The notes under the pieces: model-generated | Told to the model about the DNA's origin: nothing | The model's input: the letters and a program-made list of their open reading frames with translations, nothing else | Databases searched by the model: none | DNA from: Saccopteryx bilineata | Taxonomy: Eukaryota > Chordata > Mammalia > Chiroptera > Emballonuridae | Assembly (NCBI RefSeq): GCF_036850765.1 | Contig: NC_089491.1 | Coordinates: 188,025,520 to 188,089,519, forward strand | DNA: 64,000 nucleotides | Reading direction: 5' to 3' | Translations under genes and position numbers: made by a program | In this document: positions 42,700 through 54,708 of the stretch, in pieces | Position numbering within the stretch: position 1 is the stretch's first letter | How the letters are laid out: each line of letters begins with the position of its first letter

Positions 42700-43441
42700 T
42701 GTTAATCCTAATCCGGAGGGACCCGAAACATTGAAGACACGAACAAGGTCCATCAATTACACACCAAAGCTTTATTGTCTAGCTTAGCCAAGCGGCGGGA
42801 ACTCCAACAGGAATCTGAGGGAGAGCACGCGGGCCCTTTGTTCTACTTAGTTTTTATAGTTTTGTAAGTGGGAAGTACAGAAGCAAAAATTGTAATTAGG
42901 AGCCTCTTACCACTATTGGTTATAGTCATATGTCCTTTAACATGATAGGACCATGTTCAATTTGCAGGCCATACATCCTTTTGGAGAAAACAAAATTTAC
43001 AAATCAACACATTGGTAGAAAGATGTCTCTTTACATATTAAAAGGCTTTCCTATATTATCTAGTGTTTATCTGCTATTTCTCTGTCTAGAGTCACACGTG
43101 TTAACCACACACATTTACATAGGAGAGGTAGTTTCTGTGGGGACAAATGCCCACAAATGACTCATTGCTATAAGAAAAGGTTTATTTTGGCTTTTCTCTT
43201 CCTGCACCTGGCTAGCCATTCACCCTTTTCCCCACAGGTGTGGTGGAATGTCAGGGAATCCATGTTTTCCTTCCTTTTGCATTTACAATACAATGCCAAG
43301 GGCCATCCTGGTTATGCCCATGACACAGTACAGAGACTATTCTCACAATTTCTCTGTACACCTTAACCCAAATTAATAAAATGTTCTCCAAGCCTCTTAA
43401 AATATTAATATTAATTCTGTAGCTTTTGGTACTTTACAACA
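42700..43441 (-). mobile_element. LTR, family 1 relative, minus strand
   Basis: About 740 bp. The part at 43090-43441 aligns with 41200-41555 (shared CACCTGGCTAGCCATTCACC-like and AATATTAATATTAATTCTGT segments). A minus-strand AATAAA is present near 42770 (AGACAATAAAGC). The right edge, ACTTTACAACA, is clear. The left edge is tentative and no target duplication was found. Confidence 0.6.
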
Positions 43442-43961
43442 CCTGTGGGTGAAATGGCTCAGTGGCTCCTCAGTCATCACAGTCAGGGAGTCACCAGTGA
43501 TCCCACACCACCACCCAATGCTCAGATCCATTTAAGGTTCACCAACTATCCCAACAGTGTCTTTTTGAGAAAAGTGACCCAGTTCTGAACCACAAGTGGC
43601 ATATACCTATCCTGTTTTCTTACTCTCCTTTTGTCTGGGATAGGTCCTCAGCTTCTTCTTTTTAATTTATTTTTTTATTTATTAAATTTAATGCAGTGAC
43701 ATTGATAAATCAGGGTACATATGTTGAGAGAAAATATCTCTAGATTATTTTGATATTTGATTGTGCTATATACCCCTCCCCCAAAGTTAAATTGTTTTCT
43801 GTCACCTTCTATCTGGTTTTCTTTGTGCCCCTCCCCTCCCCCAACCCCTCCCTCCTTCTTCACCCCAACCCCCTCCCCCCACTCCCCACCCCTGTTGCCA
43901 TCACATTCTTGTTCATGTCTCTGAGTCTCATTTTTATGTCCATTCTATGTATGGATTCATC

Positions 43962-46900
43962 TTAGTTTTTTTTTTCTGATTTACTTATTTTACTCCGTAT
44001 AATGTTGTCAAGGTCCATCCATGTTATTGTAAATGATCCGATGTTATCATTTCTTATGGCTGAGTAGTATTCCATAGTATATATGTACCAAAGCTTTTTA
44101 ATCCACTCGTCCTCTGACGGACACTTGGGCTGTTTCCAGATCTTCGCTATTGTGAACAATGCTGCCACAATCATGTGCGTGCATTTCTCCTTTTGGAGCC
44201 GTTCTATGGTGTCCTTGGGGTATATTCCTAAAAGTGGGATAGCTGGGTCAAAAGGCAGTTCGATTTTCAGTTTTTTGAGGAATCTCCATACTGTTTTCCA
44301 CAATGGCTGCACCAGTCTGCATTCCCACCAGCAGTGCAGGAGGGTTCTCTTTTCTCCACATCCTCGCCAGCACTTATTCTGTGTTGTTTTATTGATGAGC
44401 GCCATTCTAACTTGTGTGAGGTGATATCTCATTGTGGTTTTAATTTGCATTTCTCTAATGATTAGTGATGTTGAGCATTTTTTCATATGCCTATTGGCCA
44501 TCTGTATGTCCTCTTTGGAGAAGTGTCTATTCATCTCTTTTGCCCATTTTTGGATTGGGTTGTTTGTCTTCCTGGTGTTGAGTTTTACAAGTTCTTTATA
44601 AATTTTGGTTATTAACCCCTTATCCGACGTATTGTCAAATATGTTCTCCCATTGTGTAGTTTGTCTTTTTATTCTGTTCTTATTGTCTTTAGCTGTGCAA
44701 AAGCTTTTTAGTTTGATATAGTCTCATTTGTTATTCCTGTCTTTTATTTCACTTCCCCATGGAGATAAATCAGCAAATATATTGCTCCGAGAGATGTCGG
44801 AGAGCTTACTGCCTATGTTTTCTTCTAAGATGCTTATGGTTTCATGGCCTACATTTAAGTCTTTTATCCATTTTGAGTTTATTTTTGTGAGTGGTGTAAG
44901 CTGGTGATCTAGTTTCATTTTCTTGCAGGTAGCTGTCCAATTTTCCCAACACCATTTGTTAAAGAGGCTGTCTTTACTCCATTGTATTGTCTTACCTCCT
45001 TTGTCAGATATCAGTTGTCCATAGAACTGTAGGTTTATTTCTGGGTTCTCTGTTCTGTTCCATTGATCTATATGCCTGTTCTTATGCCAGTACCAGGCTG
45101 TTTTGAATACAACGGCCTTGTAGTATAACTTGATATCAGGAAGTGTGATACCTCCCACTTTATTCTTCTTTTTTAAGATTGCTGAGGCTATTCATGTTCT
45201 CTTTTGGTTCCATATAAATTTTTGGAATATGTGGTCTATATCTTTGAAGTATGTCATTGGTATTTTAGTTGGTATTGCATTGAATTTATAAATTGCTTTG
45301 GGTAATATAGACATTTTAATGATGTTTATTCTTCCTAACCATGAGCACGGTATATGCTTTCACTTGTTTGTATCTTCCTTGATTTCTTTTATCAATGCTT
45401 TGTAATTTTCCTAGTACAAGTCTTTAGTCTCCTTGGTTAAGTTTACTCCTAGGTACTTTATTTTTTTGGTTGTAATTGTGAAGGGGATTGTTTCCTTAAT
45501 TTCTCTTTCTGACTGTTCATTGTTGGTGTATAAAATTGCCTCTGATTTCTGAGTATTGATTTTATATCCTGCCACTTTGCTGAATTCATTTATCAGGTCC
45601 AGTAGTTTTTTGACTGAGACTTTAGGGTTTTCTATATACAATATCATATCATCTGCAAATAATGATAGTTTTACTTCTTCTTTTCTAACTTGAATGCTTT
45701 TTATTTCTTCTTCTTGTCTGATTGCTGTGGCTAGGACTTCCAGGACCATGTTAAATAAGAGTGGTGAAAGGGGGCATCCCTGCCTTGTTCCTGATCTTAA
45801 GGGTATTGCTTTTAATTTTTGCCCATTGAGTATGATGTTGGCTGTGGGCTTCTCATAGATGGCTTTTATCATGTTGAGGTATGTTCCCTGTATTCCCACT
45901 TTGCTGAGAGTTTTGATCATGAATGGGTGCTGGATTTGATCAAATGCTTTTTCTGCATCTATTGAAATTATCATATGGTTTTTCTCCTTCTTTTTGTTTA
46001 TGTGATGAATCACATTGATTGATTTACGAATATTGTACCAGCCTTGCCTCCCCAGAATAAATCCCACTTGATCATGGTGTATGATTTTTTCCATGTATTG
46101 TTGGATCCGGTTTGCTAATATTTTGTTGAGGATTTTAGCATCTATATTCATCAGAGATATTGGCCTATAATTTTCTTTGTTTGTGTTGTCTTTGCCTGGT
46201 TTTGGAATCAGAATTATGCTCGCCTCATAAAAGGAGCTTGGAAGTCTTCCTTCCTCTTAAATTTTTTGAAATAGTTTGAGAAGGATAGGAGTTAGTTCTT
46301 CTTTGAATATTTGGTAGAATTCCGTTGTGAAGCCATCGGGCCCCGGACTTTTCTTTGTTGGGAGTTTTTTGATAACTGTTTCGATCTCCTTTGTTGTAAT
46401 CGGTCTGTTCAGGTTTTCTGATTCTTCTAGATTGATTTTTTTAAAAATTTTTATTTATTTATTCATTTTAGAGAGGAGAGGGAGACAGAGAGAGAGAAGG
46501 GGGGGGGAGGAGCTGGAAGCATCAACTCCCATATGTGCCTTGACCAGGCAAGCCCAGGGTTTCAAACCAGCAACCTCAGCATTTCCAGGTCGACGCTTTA
46601 TCCACTGCACCACCGCAGGTCAGGCACCAGATTGATTTTTGGAGGATTGTATGTTTCAAGGAATTTGTCCATTTCATCTAGGTTGTCTAGTTTTTTGGCA
46701 TACAGTTCTTCATAGTATTTTCTTACAATATTTTGTATTTCTGTTGTGTCAGTTGTTATTTCTCCTCTCTCATTTCTAATTTTATTTATTTGAGTCCTCT
46801 CTCTCTTTTTCTTGGTGAGTCTACTTAAAGGTTCATCAATCTTGTTTACCTTTTCAAAGAACCAGCTCCTAGTTTCATTGATCCTCTGTATTGTTTCTTT

Positions 46901-47953
46901 AGCCTCTATGTCATTTATTTCTGCTCTGATCTTTATTATTTCCTTCCTTCTACTACATTTGGGCTTTACTTGCTGTTCTTTTTCTAATTCTTTTAGATGC
47001 AGGGTTAAGTTGTTTATTTGAGCTTTTTCTAGCTTCTGAAAGTGTGCCTGTAGTGCTATGAACTTCCCTCTCAGCACTGCTTTCGCTGTGTCCCATAAAT
47101 TTTGAGTTGTTTTATGCTCATTGTCATTCATTTCTAGGATTTTTTTTATTTCTTCCTTGATCTCATTCTTAATCCATTCATTATTTAACACCCTGCTATT
47201 TAGTTTCCATGTGTTTGAGAATTTTTGAGCTTTTCTGCTGTGATTCATTTCTAGTTTCATGCCGTTGTGATCGGAGAAAGTGCTTGATCTGATTTCAGTC
47301 TTCTTAAATTTGTTGAGAGCACTTTTGTGCCCTAACATGTGGTCTATCCTAGAGAATGTACCATGAGCACTTGAAAAGAATGTATATTCTGCTGCTTTAG
47401 GGTGAAAGGTTCTGAAGATATCTATTAAATCGAGTTGATCTAGTGTTTCCAATAAGTCTGCTGTTTCTTTGTTAATTTTCTTTCTTGAGGATCTATCTAG
47501 TGATGTTAGTGGGGTATTGAAATCCCCTACTATTATAGTATTGCTGTTGATCTCGCCCTTTAAATCCATCAAAGTCTGTTTTATATATTTGGGTGCTCCT
47601 ATATTAGGTGCATAGATATTTATAATAGTTATATCTTCCTGTTGGATTACTCCCTTTATCATTATGTAGTGGCCTTCTTTATCTCTTATTATATCCTTTG
47701 TTTTAAAGTCCAATTTGTCTGATATAAGTATTGCTACCCCTGCTTTTTTTTCATTTCCGTTTGCATGAAATGTTTTTTTCCATCCTTTTACCTTCAATCT
47801 ATGTGTGTCTTTTGTTCTAAGGTGTGTCTCTTGTAGACAACATATGTATGGGTCCTGTTTTCTTATCCACGCAGCTACCCTATGTCTTTTGATTGGATCA
47901 TTTAATCCATTTACATTTAAGGTTATTATTGATATGTAGTAGTTTTTTGCCAT
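43962..47953 (-). pseudogene. LINE-1 ORF2 pseudogene, interrupted by a SINE
   Basis: The minus-strand ORF2 probably starts at the ATG near 47953 ([17 protein letters not shown]). The endonuclease retains its key motifs: [29 protein letters not shown] and [10 protein letters not shown]. The frame then meets the SINE at 46441-46628. Downstream, the reverse transcriptase resumes at 46151 with [14 protein letters not shown] and LFADDMILY, breaks near 45411, and continues in pieces (45158-44724, and 44534-43962 with the cysteine-rich tail). It is not functional. Confidence 0.9.
46441..46628 (-). mobile_element. tRNA-derived bat SINE, short variant, in L1 ORF2
   Basis: A minus-strand 188-bp SINE. 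Its head reads ACCTGCGGTGGTGCAGTGGA with GTTTGAAACCCTGGGCTTGC downstream, followed by an AG-rich body and an A/T tail. The target duplication AGATTGATTTTT is at 46429-46440 and 46629-46640. Confidence 0.92.
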
Positions 47954-48011
47954 TTTCTTCTTTAAAGGTGTATTCCTTTTTTTGCTATATTCTTTTCCCA
48001 CTTTGATCTGT

Positions 48012-48893
48012 TTACAACAGGCCCCTTAACATTTCCTGCAGCATTGGTTTGGTTTTAATGAATTCCTTGAGTTGTTTTTTGTCTGGGAAGCTTTTTATTT
48101 CTCCTTCGATTTTAAACGATAGCCTTGCTGGATATAGTAGTCTTGGTTGTAGGTTCTTGTTCTGCATTACTTTGAATATTTCTTGCCATTCCCTTCTGGC
48201 CTCAAGTGTTTCTGTTGAGAAGTCGGATGTCATCCTTATGGGGGCTCCTTTTTAGGTGATAACTTTTTTTTCTCTAGCAGCTTTTAATATTTTCTCTTTA
48301 TCGCTTAGCTTTGGTATTTTAATTATGATGTGTCTTGGTGTAGGTTTCTTTGGGTTTCTCTTTAATGGACTCCTCTGTGCTTCTTGGACTTGTGAGAGTT
48401 TCTCTTGCATTAATTTAGGGAAATTTTCAGCTATGATATAATTGAACAACATCTCTATTCCTTGTTCCTTTTCTTCTTCTTCAGGAACCCCTATGATGCG
48501 GATGTTATTTCTCTTCATGTTGTCACAGAGCTCTCTAAGAGTTTCCTCTGACTTTTTGAGTCTCTTTTCTCTTTTCTTCTCTGCTTTCATGTCTTCATTC
48601 CAGTTGTCCTCTACCTCGCTGATTTGATCCTCTGCTCTATCTATCCTGTTTTTAATTCCTTCCATTGTGGTCTTTATTTCTGATATTGTATTTGTCATCT
48701 CTGACTGATTCATTTTTATACTTGCTATTTCTTCATTTAGGTGTTCGTAGTGACCATCCATTGTTGTTCTAAGATCCCTAAGCATCCTTACAATCATTAT
48801 TTTGAATTCCGCATCTGGAAGTTTGACTATTTCCATATCACTCAGTTCATCTCCTGAAGGTTTCATTTGGATTGCACTTTTTTGTCTTCTCAT
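48012..48893 (-). pseudogene. LINE-1 ORF1 with a nonsense codon
   Basis: The minus-strand frame runs from ATG 48891-48893 to a stop at 48012, about 294 codons, with a single in-frame TAA near 48252. It shows a coiled coil (EIKTTMEGIKNRIDRAEDQI), the RNA-recognition segment MKRNNIRIIGVPEEEEKEQG and a C-terminal TSDFSTETLEARREWQEIF part. Confidence 0.85.
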
Positions 48894-49829
48894 TTTTGGT
48901 GTTTTGTTTGTAGAGTTGGTTGAGTCTAGGCTTGGTGTTGTCTCCCTCCAGTTTTTAGTTGTGTTATTTCTAGGTCTTCTTGGGTTGGTATCAGCTATTA
49001 TTTGTAATCCACTTTCGGATTTGGGCAGCTTTGAAGTCTTGATTTGTTTGTTTTCTTAACAGATGATAGTCTTGTTAACTGATCTCAGCAGGGGGCTTCC
49101 TTGAATCTGTATCCAGGAATGCTGTGGTGTAACCTGAGACTCTGAAGGTCTCTTCCACCAACTAATCTCACTGGGGGCAGGGTTTTTTCTCAGCTTCAGT
49201 AGGGGGAGGTGTATCTCAGATATCCATGGAGACCTGAGTTACTGCCCCTCCTCCACACTTCTTGTTTTCAGCTGTGTCTTGTTGCGCTGATTGGAGCTGG
49301 ATAGATGTCCGGAGATCTCTGATCCGGAAGCACTTCAGCTCTGTTTTGTGAAAGGTTCAGTCTCTCCCCCAGCTATGGCCGCCTCAAGCACGAATGAGTC
49401 AGCTTTTTTATTTCATTTCCTGCATTCCTTAGCCCCTCACAGTCTGTCCCTCTCCCTGTCCTTTCCACTTGAGAGATAAGCTGGTCTTTTCAACCCACCT
49501 CGCTCTCTGGTCACCAGGTAAGTGGCTGTGAGCAGTAGTTTCTGCTCTTTTTCCTCTGTGAAATCCTCTCTGGGTTCTCAGCCTCACCCCCCGCCTCTCC
49601 GTTCTTGTAAGCAGAGGAGATTCAGGCACTCCTTACCAGGATTATTGTGGCTTCCTCTTTGCTCCTTGGTTTTTGAGAGCTGTTCTTGCAGTTCAGTTGG
49701 TTTTTCATGCTGATTTTTCCTAAATTGATTTGTATTCCAGTTTGGTCGTGAGAGCTGGGCGTCTGTGCGTCCGCCTACTCTGCTGCCATCTTGGAGCTCC
49801 TAAGACAAAATTCCCCTCAGCTTCTTCTT

Positions 49830-50487
49830 GACTTTCAGGTCCAGGACACTTTTAAAGATGACAGGCCAGTCAGTTGATAAAATGTATCTCAATTTTGTGT
49901 GTCTGTTTTCTCATGATTAGATTTAGGTCATGCACATTTGGCAGAAATGTCACAAAAATGAGGCTCTGTGTGCTCTTCTCATCTGATATTAATAAACTTG
50001 CATTACAAATGGTCCAACTTGGGTATCACATATGTTAGGTCTACCTCTGAATATAGATATTATTGTCACACCTTTTAGGTGAGGGACAGAGTGCACTGGG
50101 CTTCCCACCACAAGTAGTATAACAGCATTTTTGCTGGTTTGTTAATATGAACATGACTAGCAGAGTCGGGCTGAGGCTTTCTGGTTCCTGGTAGTGGGGT
50201 CGTGGTGGCAGAGGTCAGCCTCATCCCCTACCTCTGACTACTGGAGGCTACACACCCTAAAAAAGATCCCAACAGTAAGTAATGGCTAATGTGACTCAGG
50301 CCTGGTGGCAGGGGTGTGAATGCCTGATTCCAGGAGATCTGACCTACAGGCTTTGGGAAGTTCCAGCTTTTCCCAAAGACCATCCTATTAGGGAAAGTTA
50401 CCATGGATTTTACCATGTACTAGGTAGGAAATAATGCTACCAGAATCCAAAGGCTAGTTAAGAGATATAGAGAGAAGTGCGCGTGCA

Positions 50488-50529
<42 letters not shown>

Positions 50530-50559
50530 ACCCAGCCACACTTTGTTATGGCTCAGTCT
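49830..50559. other. Intron, no feature seen except a microsatellite
   Basis: No gene or transposon recognised between the L1 target duplication and the Helitron, apart from the (GT)n at 50492-50524. Confidence 0.45.
50492..50524. repeat. (GT)n microsatellite
   Basis: Uninterrupted GT run of about 33 bp next to the 3' side of the Helitron relic. Confidence 0.92.
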
Positions 50560-50689
50560 AGTGAAATGGAAAAGATAGAAAAGAGAAAGTGCATGTTTCT
50601 AATATGTTTAGTTTCACAATGCTGTGGGTATATAATATTTTTTGTTGTTCCATTGTCTGTGCATAGAGATTATCTGGTTTGCCGAGTCT

Positions 50690-52330
50690 AAAACATGCAA
50701 CATGTAATTGTCCATGTGAGAAGCAGTCCGTGTCTAGATCTAAACTGCACAATTCTAAAGATTGGCCCTGAGCTTTGTTGATAATGATTGCAAATGCCAA
50801 TCGAATTGGGAATTGCAATCTCCTAAATTGAAATGGCATATCCGTTGGAATCATAGGAATGCAAGGAATGAGGACATCTTCACCTTTGAAAGGTCCTGTC
50901 AAGATTGTTGCTTCTACAATGTTGCTCATTAATTTTTTTTTTTTTTACAGGAACAGAGAGAGTCAGAGAGAGGGATAGACAGGGACAGACAGACAGGAAT
51001 GGAGAGATGAGAAGCACCAATCATTAGTTTTTTATTGTGCATTGTGACACCTTAGTTGTTCATTGATTGCTTTCTCATATGTGCCTTGACCGTGGGCCTT
51101 CAGCAGACCGAGTAATCCCTTGCTCGAGCCAGCGACCTTGGGTCCAAGCTGGTAAGCTTTTGCTCAAACCAGATGAGCCCGTGCTCAAGCTGGCGACCTC
51201 GGGGTCTCGAACCTGGGTCCTCCGTATTCCAGTTCGACGCTATATCCACTGCACCACTGCCTGGTCAGGTGCTCATTAATCTTTTTACTGCAAGCTGCAT
51301 GCTGTTGTAAAGCTTTGGCTGGTTGATATTTCGCAACATGATAATTGGCATGCCTATTTTCAATTGCAGTACGTGAGGTGGCATCCCTGGCAGATTGAGT
51401 GAATTCAAAAATTCTGTTGGATAATTAACCGCTTCATCTGCTTCCACAACAGTGTCGACGGACTTGTATGTGACTGCCTCGCTCTGAATGTTAGACTGAA
51501 TAATATTAAGTTCGTAGACGTCTTTGTTCTTGGCCGCAAGAATAGCTCATTCACTCAGCCAGTTGTGATTCTTATAATTGTTTGAATATTGGGAAATACT
51601 TTTTCAATCAATTCTTCTTTTGATGTCACTAAATTGCAGAAGTTATGAGGCAATAAAATTCGTCTTGAGGTCAGATCAACCGGCACCTTTCCATTCCCAA
51701 TTTCCAGCAATTGATGTGAGAATATCTCAGCTAATCGATTATTTTACAGCTGGACATGCATATTTGTAGTAATTTTAACGTCTTTACGTGTTGCTACAAA
51801 GTAGAGTATTTCAGGCAAGCATTTATTTCATCCCCTGATGTCAATCAAGGAATTAATTACAGGTAATGTTTCCCTGAAATCTCCTACAAGCAATATTAAT
51901 GCATTCCCAAATGGTCTAATGTTTCCACGCAGATCTTGCAATGATCAATCAAGAGCCTTGAGCGATTTTTTGTGCACCATTGTGCATTCATACCAAACAA
52001 TAAGTTTGCATTTCTGCAATACTTTTCCCATGCTGGATGCTTTGGAAATGTTGCACTTGGGAGTTTCAATGAATTGTATGTTCAATGGCAACTTCAAAGC
52101 AGAATGAGCAGTTCTTCCACCTGGTAGCAGTGTCGCAGCTATTCCGGACTACGCAAGAGCTAAGGTTGTGTCATTTTGGGATGAATTCCTGCCAGAATCA
52201 ATCTAATTAGGAACGTTTTACCAGTTCCTCCTGGCACATCTAAGAAGAGGATTTCTCCAACCCTGTTATTGACAGTTTGCGTTATTTGATCGTAAATGCC
52301 TTTTTGCTCAAGCGTTAGCTTAGGAATGTT
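50690..52330 (-). pseudogene. Helitron Pif1-type helicase pseudogene
   Basis: Minus-strand order of motifs: Walker A VPGGTGKTFLIRLILAGIHP near 52235-52175; GDFRETLPVINSLIDIRG near 51885-51830; a NKDV stretch near 51520; VNYPTEFLNSLNLPGMPPHV near 51425-51365; IIMLRNINQPK near 51330; then after the nested SINE QFPIRLAFAIIINKAQGQSL near 50820-50760 and HGQLHVACFRLGKPDNLY near 50710-50660. This is the SF1B helicase layout of Helitron Rep/Hel proteins. There are several stops and frameshifts (for example just after the GDFRETLP block), and the region from 51830 to 51560 is poorly conserved. Confidence 0.85.
50934..51269 (-). mobile_element. tRNA-derived bat SINE, long variant, in the Helitron
   Basis: A minus-strand SINE whose head (reverse complement of CACTGCACCACTGCCTGGTC region) is at the right and whose T tract is at the left. 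The target duplication TGCTCATTAAT is at 50923-50933 and 51270-51280. It splits the Helitron helicase. Confidence 0.9.
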
Positions 52331-52482
52331 TGATTACACATACTACAAAAGATCACCAGTGTTGTAATTTTGTTCACGAAAATAATAAACTATACTCACG
52401 AAATGAATGCTATGGTAAACGACACAGCTCAATTCCAAAGCAATCTCACATGAAATAATTAAATAAAAATAAATCGAAATCG

Positions 52483-52850
52483 GCCCTGGCTGGTTGGCTC
52501 AGTGGTAGAGCATTGGACTGACGTGCAGGAGTCCCGGGTTTGATTCCCAGCCAGGGCACACAGGAGAAGCACCCATCTGCTTCTCCAACTCTCCCCCTCT
52601 CCTTCTTCTCTGTCTCTCTCTTCTCCTCCCACAGCCAAGGCTCCATTGGAGCGAAGTTGGCCCGGGCACTGAGGATGGCTCCATGGCCTCTGCCTCAGGC
52701 ACTAGAGTGGCTCTGGTTGCAGCACAGCGACACCCCAGAAGGGCAGAGCATCGCCCCCTGGTGGGCGTGCTGGGTGGATCCTGGTCGGGTGCATGTGGGA
52801 GTCTGTCTAACTATCTCCCCGTTTCCAACTTCAGAAAAATACAAAAAAAT
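52483..52850 (+). mobile_element. VES-type SINE nested in the Helitron
   Basis: Plus-strand copy with head GCCCTGGCTGGTTGGCTCAG and B-box region GGTTTGATTCCCAGCCAGGG, ending in an A-rich tail. Similar AATCGAAATC / AATTGAAATC flanks act as an imperfect duplication. Confidence 0.92.
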
Positions 52851-52884
52851 AAAAATAAATAAATTGAAATCTATGAAAATTCAA

Positions 52885-52992
52885 TTTAACAATGCAATTG
52901 GAAACACTGAAATGGAATCGTAAAATTGGAAATTTGGAAATCATAAATGGATTGTAAATTGAAAACATTGAAATGGAATCGTAAAATATTTA
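52885..52992. repeat. Short tandem repeat, about 62-bp period, two copies
   Basis: The segment TGAAATGGAATCGTAAAA recurs about 62 bp apart (near 52908 and 52971), each preceded by GAAAACA/GAAACA. It may belong to a Helitron or an unidentified element. Confidence 0.7.
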
Positions 52993-53215
52993 GTATAGCA
53001 TGTGTTGCTTTTATGTCCAACAGATGGCACTGTTTTTCAAAAAAGAGCATGTTTTTACCTGTCACAGATGTGACATCTATATAATAGTAGGTATATAAAA
53101 ACACACGAACATTCTAATGCAACGTTGTGTCAAAATTTCAAAGCAATTGGTAAAGAACTTTCAGAAGTTTAAGATTTTGAACAAATGAACATTTACATTT
53201 TTATTTATATAGATA

Positions 53216-53970
53216 TATGTCAAAATATGGGCTTATCCTGAGTTGTCTGAGTTTTAATAGAACAAAGACCATGGGAATATCCACTGAAAATAATGATTGT
53301 TGGACAAAGTCAAATTGAGGCAAATAGAGGAGTAAAAATTTTGCTTATTTGGGAGATGGCAGAAAGTCACCCTGTAGACAGCAGCAGACATCCCAGGTGA
53401 CAACGGGAGCTCAGGTAATGGGCTCCTGGGCAGTTTCTGGGTGTATAGGGCCTCTTCAGAGGGTGGCTTTGTTTTTTGTAATTTGGGTTAACTAACTTCA
53501 GAGTGATCTTTGCCCCATGTACCATGCTCTGGTGATTGGGATCAGAAGAAAGTAATGGCAACAAAATGTCTGCTAGTGTTTCAAACAGGCCAGCAATGCA
53601 GTGCCCAGTGTGGAGCTGCAAGTGACCAAGAAACACGAGAGCAGATGGTCAGCATCATTCCTGATAAAACATGCAAATCGAAGCAAATTATATATATATT
53701 TTAAATCTAAAAGACTGATAAAAATGAAATATTCTGATAATACAGGAAAAGTATGAAGAGACAAACATTCAATGGACTATTAGTGGGAACACAGTTGATA
53801 ACCTGCTTTGACGTGCACAATATCTTTAAAAATTTAACTGATAAGGGATGGTAGTGGTGGGGGGGACAGCTAACCAGTCCAGGATTCCATTCTGGAGGGT
53901 GATGATAATGTTCTAGAATAGATTGTAATGATAGGTACACAACTCTGTGGATATAACAAGAACTACTGAA
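53216..53970. other. Intron, no feature seen
   Basis: No gene or named repeat recognised. Confidence 0.45.
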
Positions 53971-54350
53971 GCTTGACCAGGTGGTGGCACAGTGGATAGA
54001 GTGCCAGTCTGGGACACAGAGGACCCAGGTTCAAAACTCCAAGGTCGCTGGCTTGAGCACAGGCTCACCAGCTCGAGTCCGGGGTCGCCGGCTTGAGATT
54101 GGGATCATAGACATGACCTTATGGTCACTGAATTGAGCCCAAAGGCTTGAGCTAGGGGTTACTTGGTCTGCTGTAGCCCCTCACTCCTGGTTAAGGCACA
54201 CATGAGAACACAATCAATGAACAACTAAGGAGCTGCAATGAAGAATTGATGCTTCTCATCTCTCTCCCTTCCTGTATGTCTGTCCCTATCTGTCCCTCTT
54301 TCTGACTCTCTGTCTCTGTCAAAAAAACAAACAAACAAAAAACAAAAACA
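53971..54350 (+). mobile_element. tRNA-derived bat SINE, long variant
   Basis: Plus-strand SINE with a head containing CTTGACCAGGTGGTGGCACA, repeated GGTCGCTGGCTTGAG-type segments, a CT-rich part and an (AAAAAC)n tail. Flanks AACTACTGAA / AACCACTGAG look like a target duplication. Confidence 0.88.
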
Positions 54351-54575
54351 AAACCACTGAGGTGTACACTTTAATGGGTAAACTGTATATACTACATAAG
54401 TTATATCTTACAGTTTTTCCAAAAAGGAAATAAGAACATGACAGGGAAAATGCCTTAGAGGGAATCTTAAATGTTTTTATAGAAGGAAAGCTCATCTTAT
54501 GATTTAAAAGTCTGCATGACAATGGTGAAAATATACAATGGCAAAATAAAACACAAAAAGCCAACCTCTATGCTG

Positions 54576-54578
<3 letters not shown>

Positions 54579-54607
<29 letters not shown>
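54579..54607. repeat. (CA)n microsatellite
   Basis: CA run of about 29 bp. Confidence 0.92.
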
Positions 54608-54609
<2 letters not shown>

Positions 54610-54708
54610 TATAGGTGCATTCTAATGGAACCTAAGATGGAATAAAATAGATAAAAAGGTTTTAAAATGAATAAAAACAAGTCAGTTACATTAGAGAAAA
54701 AAGTAAAT

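Larger units (their letters stand above)
43661..49814 (-). mobile_element. LINE-1, about 6.15 kb, minus strand, probably full length
   Basis: A minus-strand L1 with its 3' A/T-rich tail at about 43661-43690 and its 5' end near 49814, flanked by target duplication CCTCAGCTTCTTCTT (43646-43660 and 49815-49829). The 5' end contains CCAAGATGGC, the YY1-site core of L1 promoters, near 49790. ORF1 and ORF2 are present but broken, and a SINE has inserted in ORF2 (46441-46628). It belongs to a different, older L1 lineage from the plus-strand copy and lacks its monomers. Confidence 0.93.
50560..53215 (-). mobile_element. Helitron relic (HeliBat-like), with two nested SINEs
   Basis: The minus strand carries the C-terminal half of a Helitron-type helicase (50690-52330). 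Non-coding sequence at 52860-53215 may be terminal Helitron sequence. The Rep/HUH nuclease domain was not found, so the copy is internally deleted or truncated. Precise 5'-TC and 3'-CTRR ends could not be placed. Helitrons are almost absent from mammals outside vesper bats, so this is a useful lineage marker. Confidence 0.75.

Noticed and set aside
40950..43441. The two minus-strand LTRs as the 5' and 3' LTRs of one provirus
   Set aside because: They resemble each other only over part of their length, the target duplication fits only the left one, and the interval holds an LTR of opposite orientation rather than gag/pol/env.
46327..49059. Plus-strand open frames over 46-49 kb with hydrophobic-looking peptides
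   Set aside because: They are antisense shadows of the minus-strand LINE-1 ORFs.
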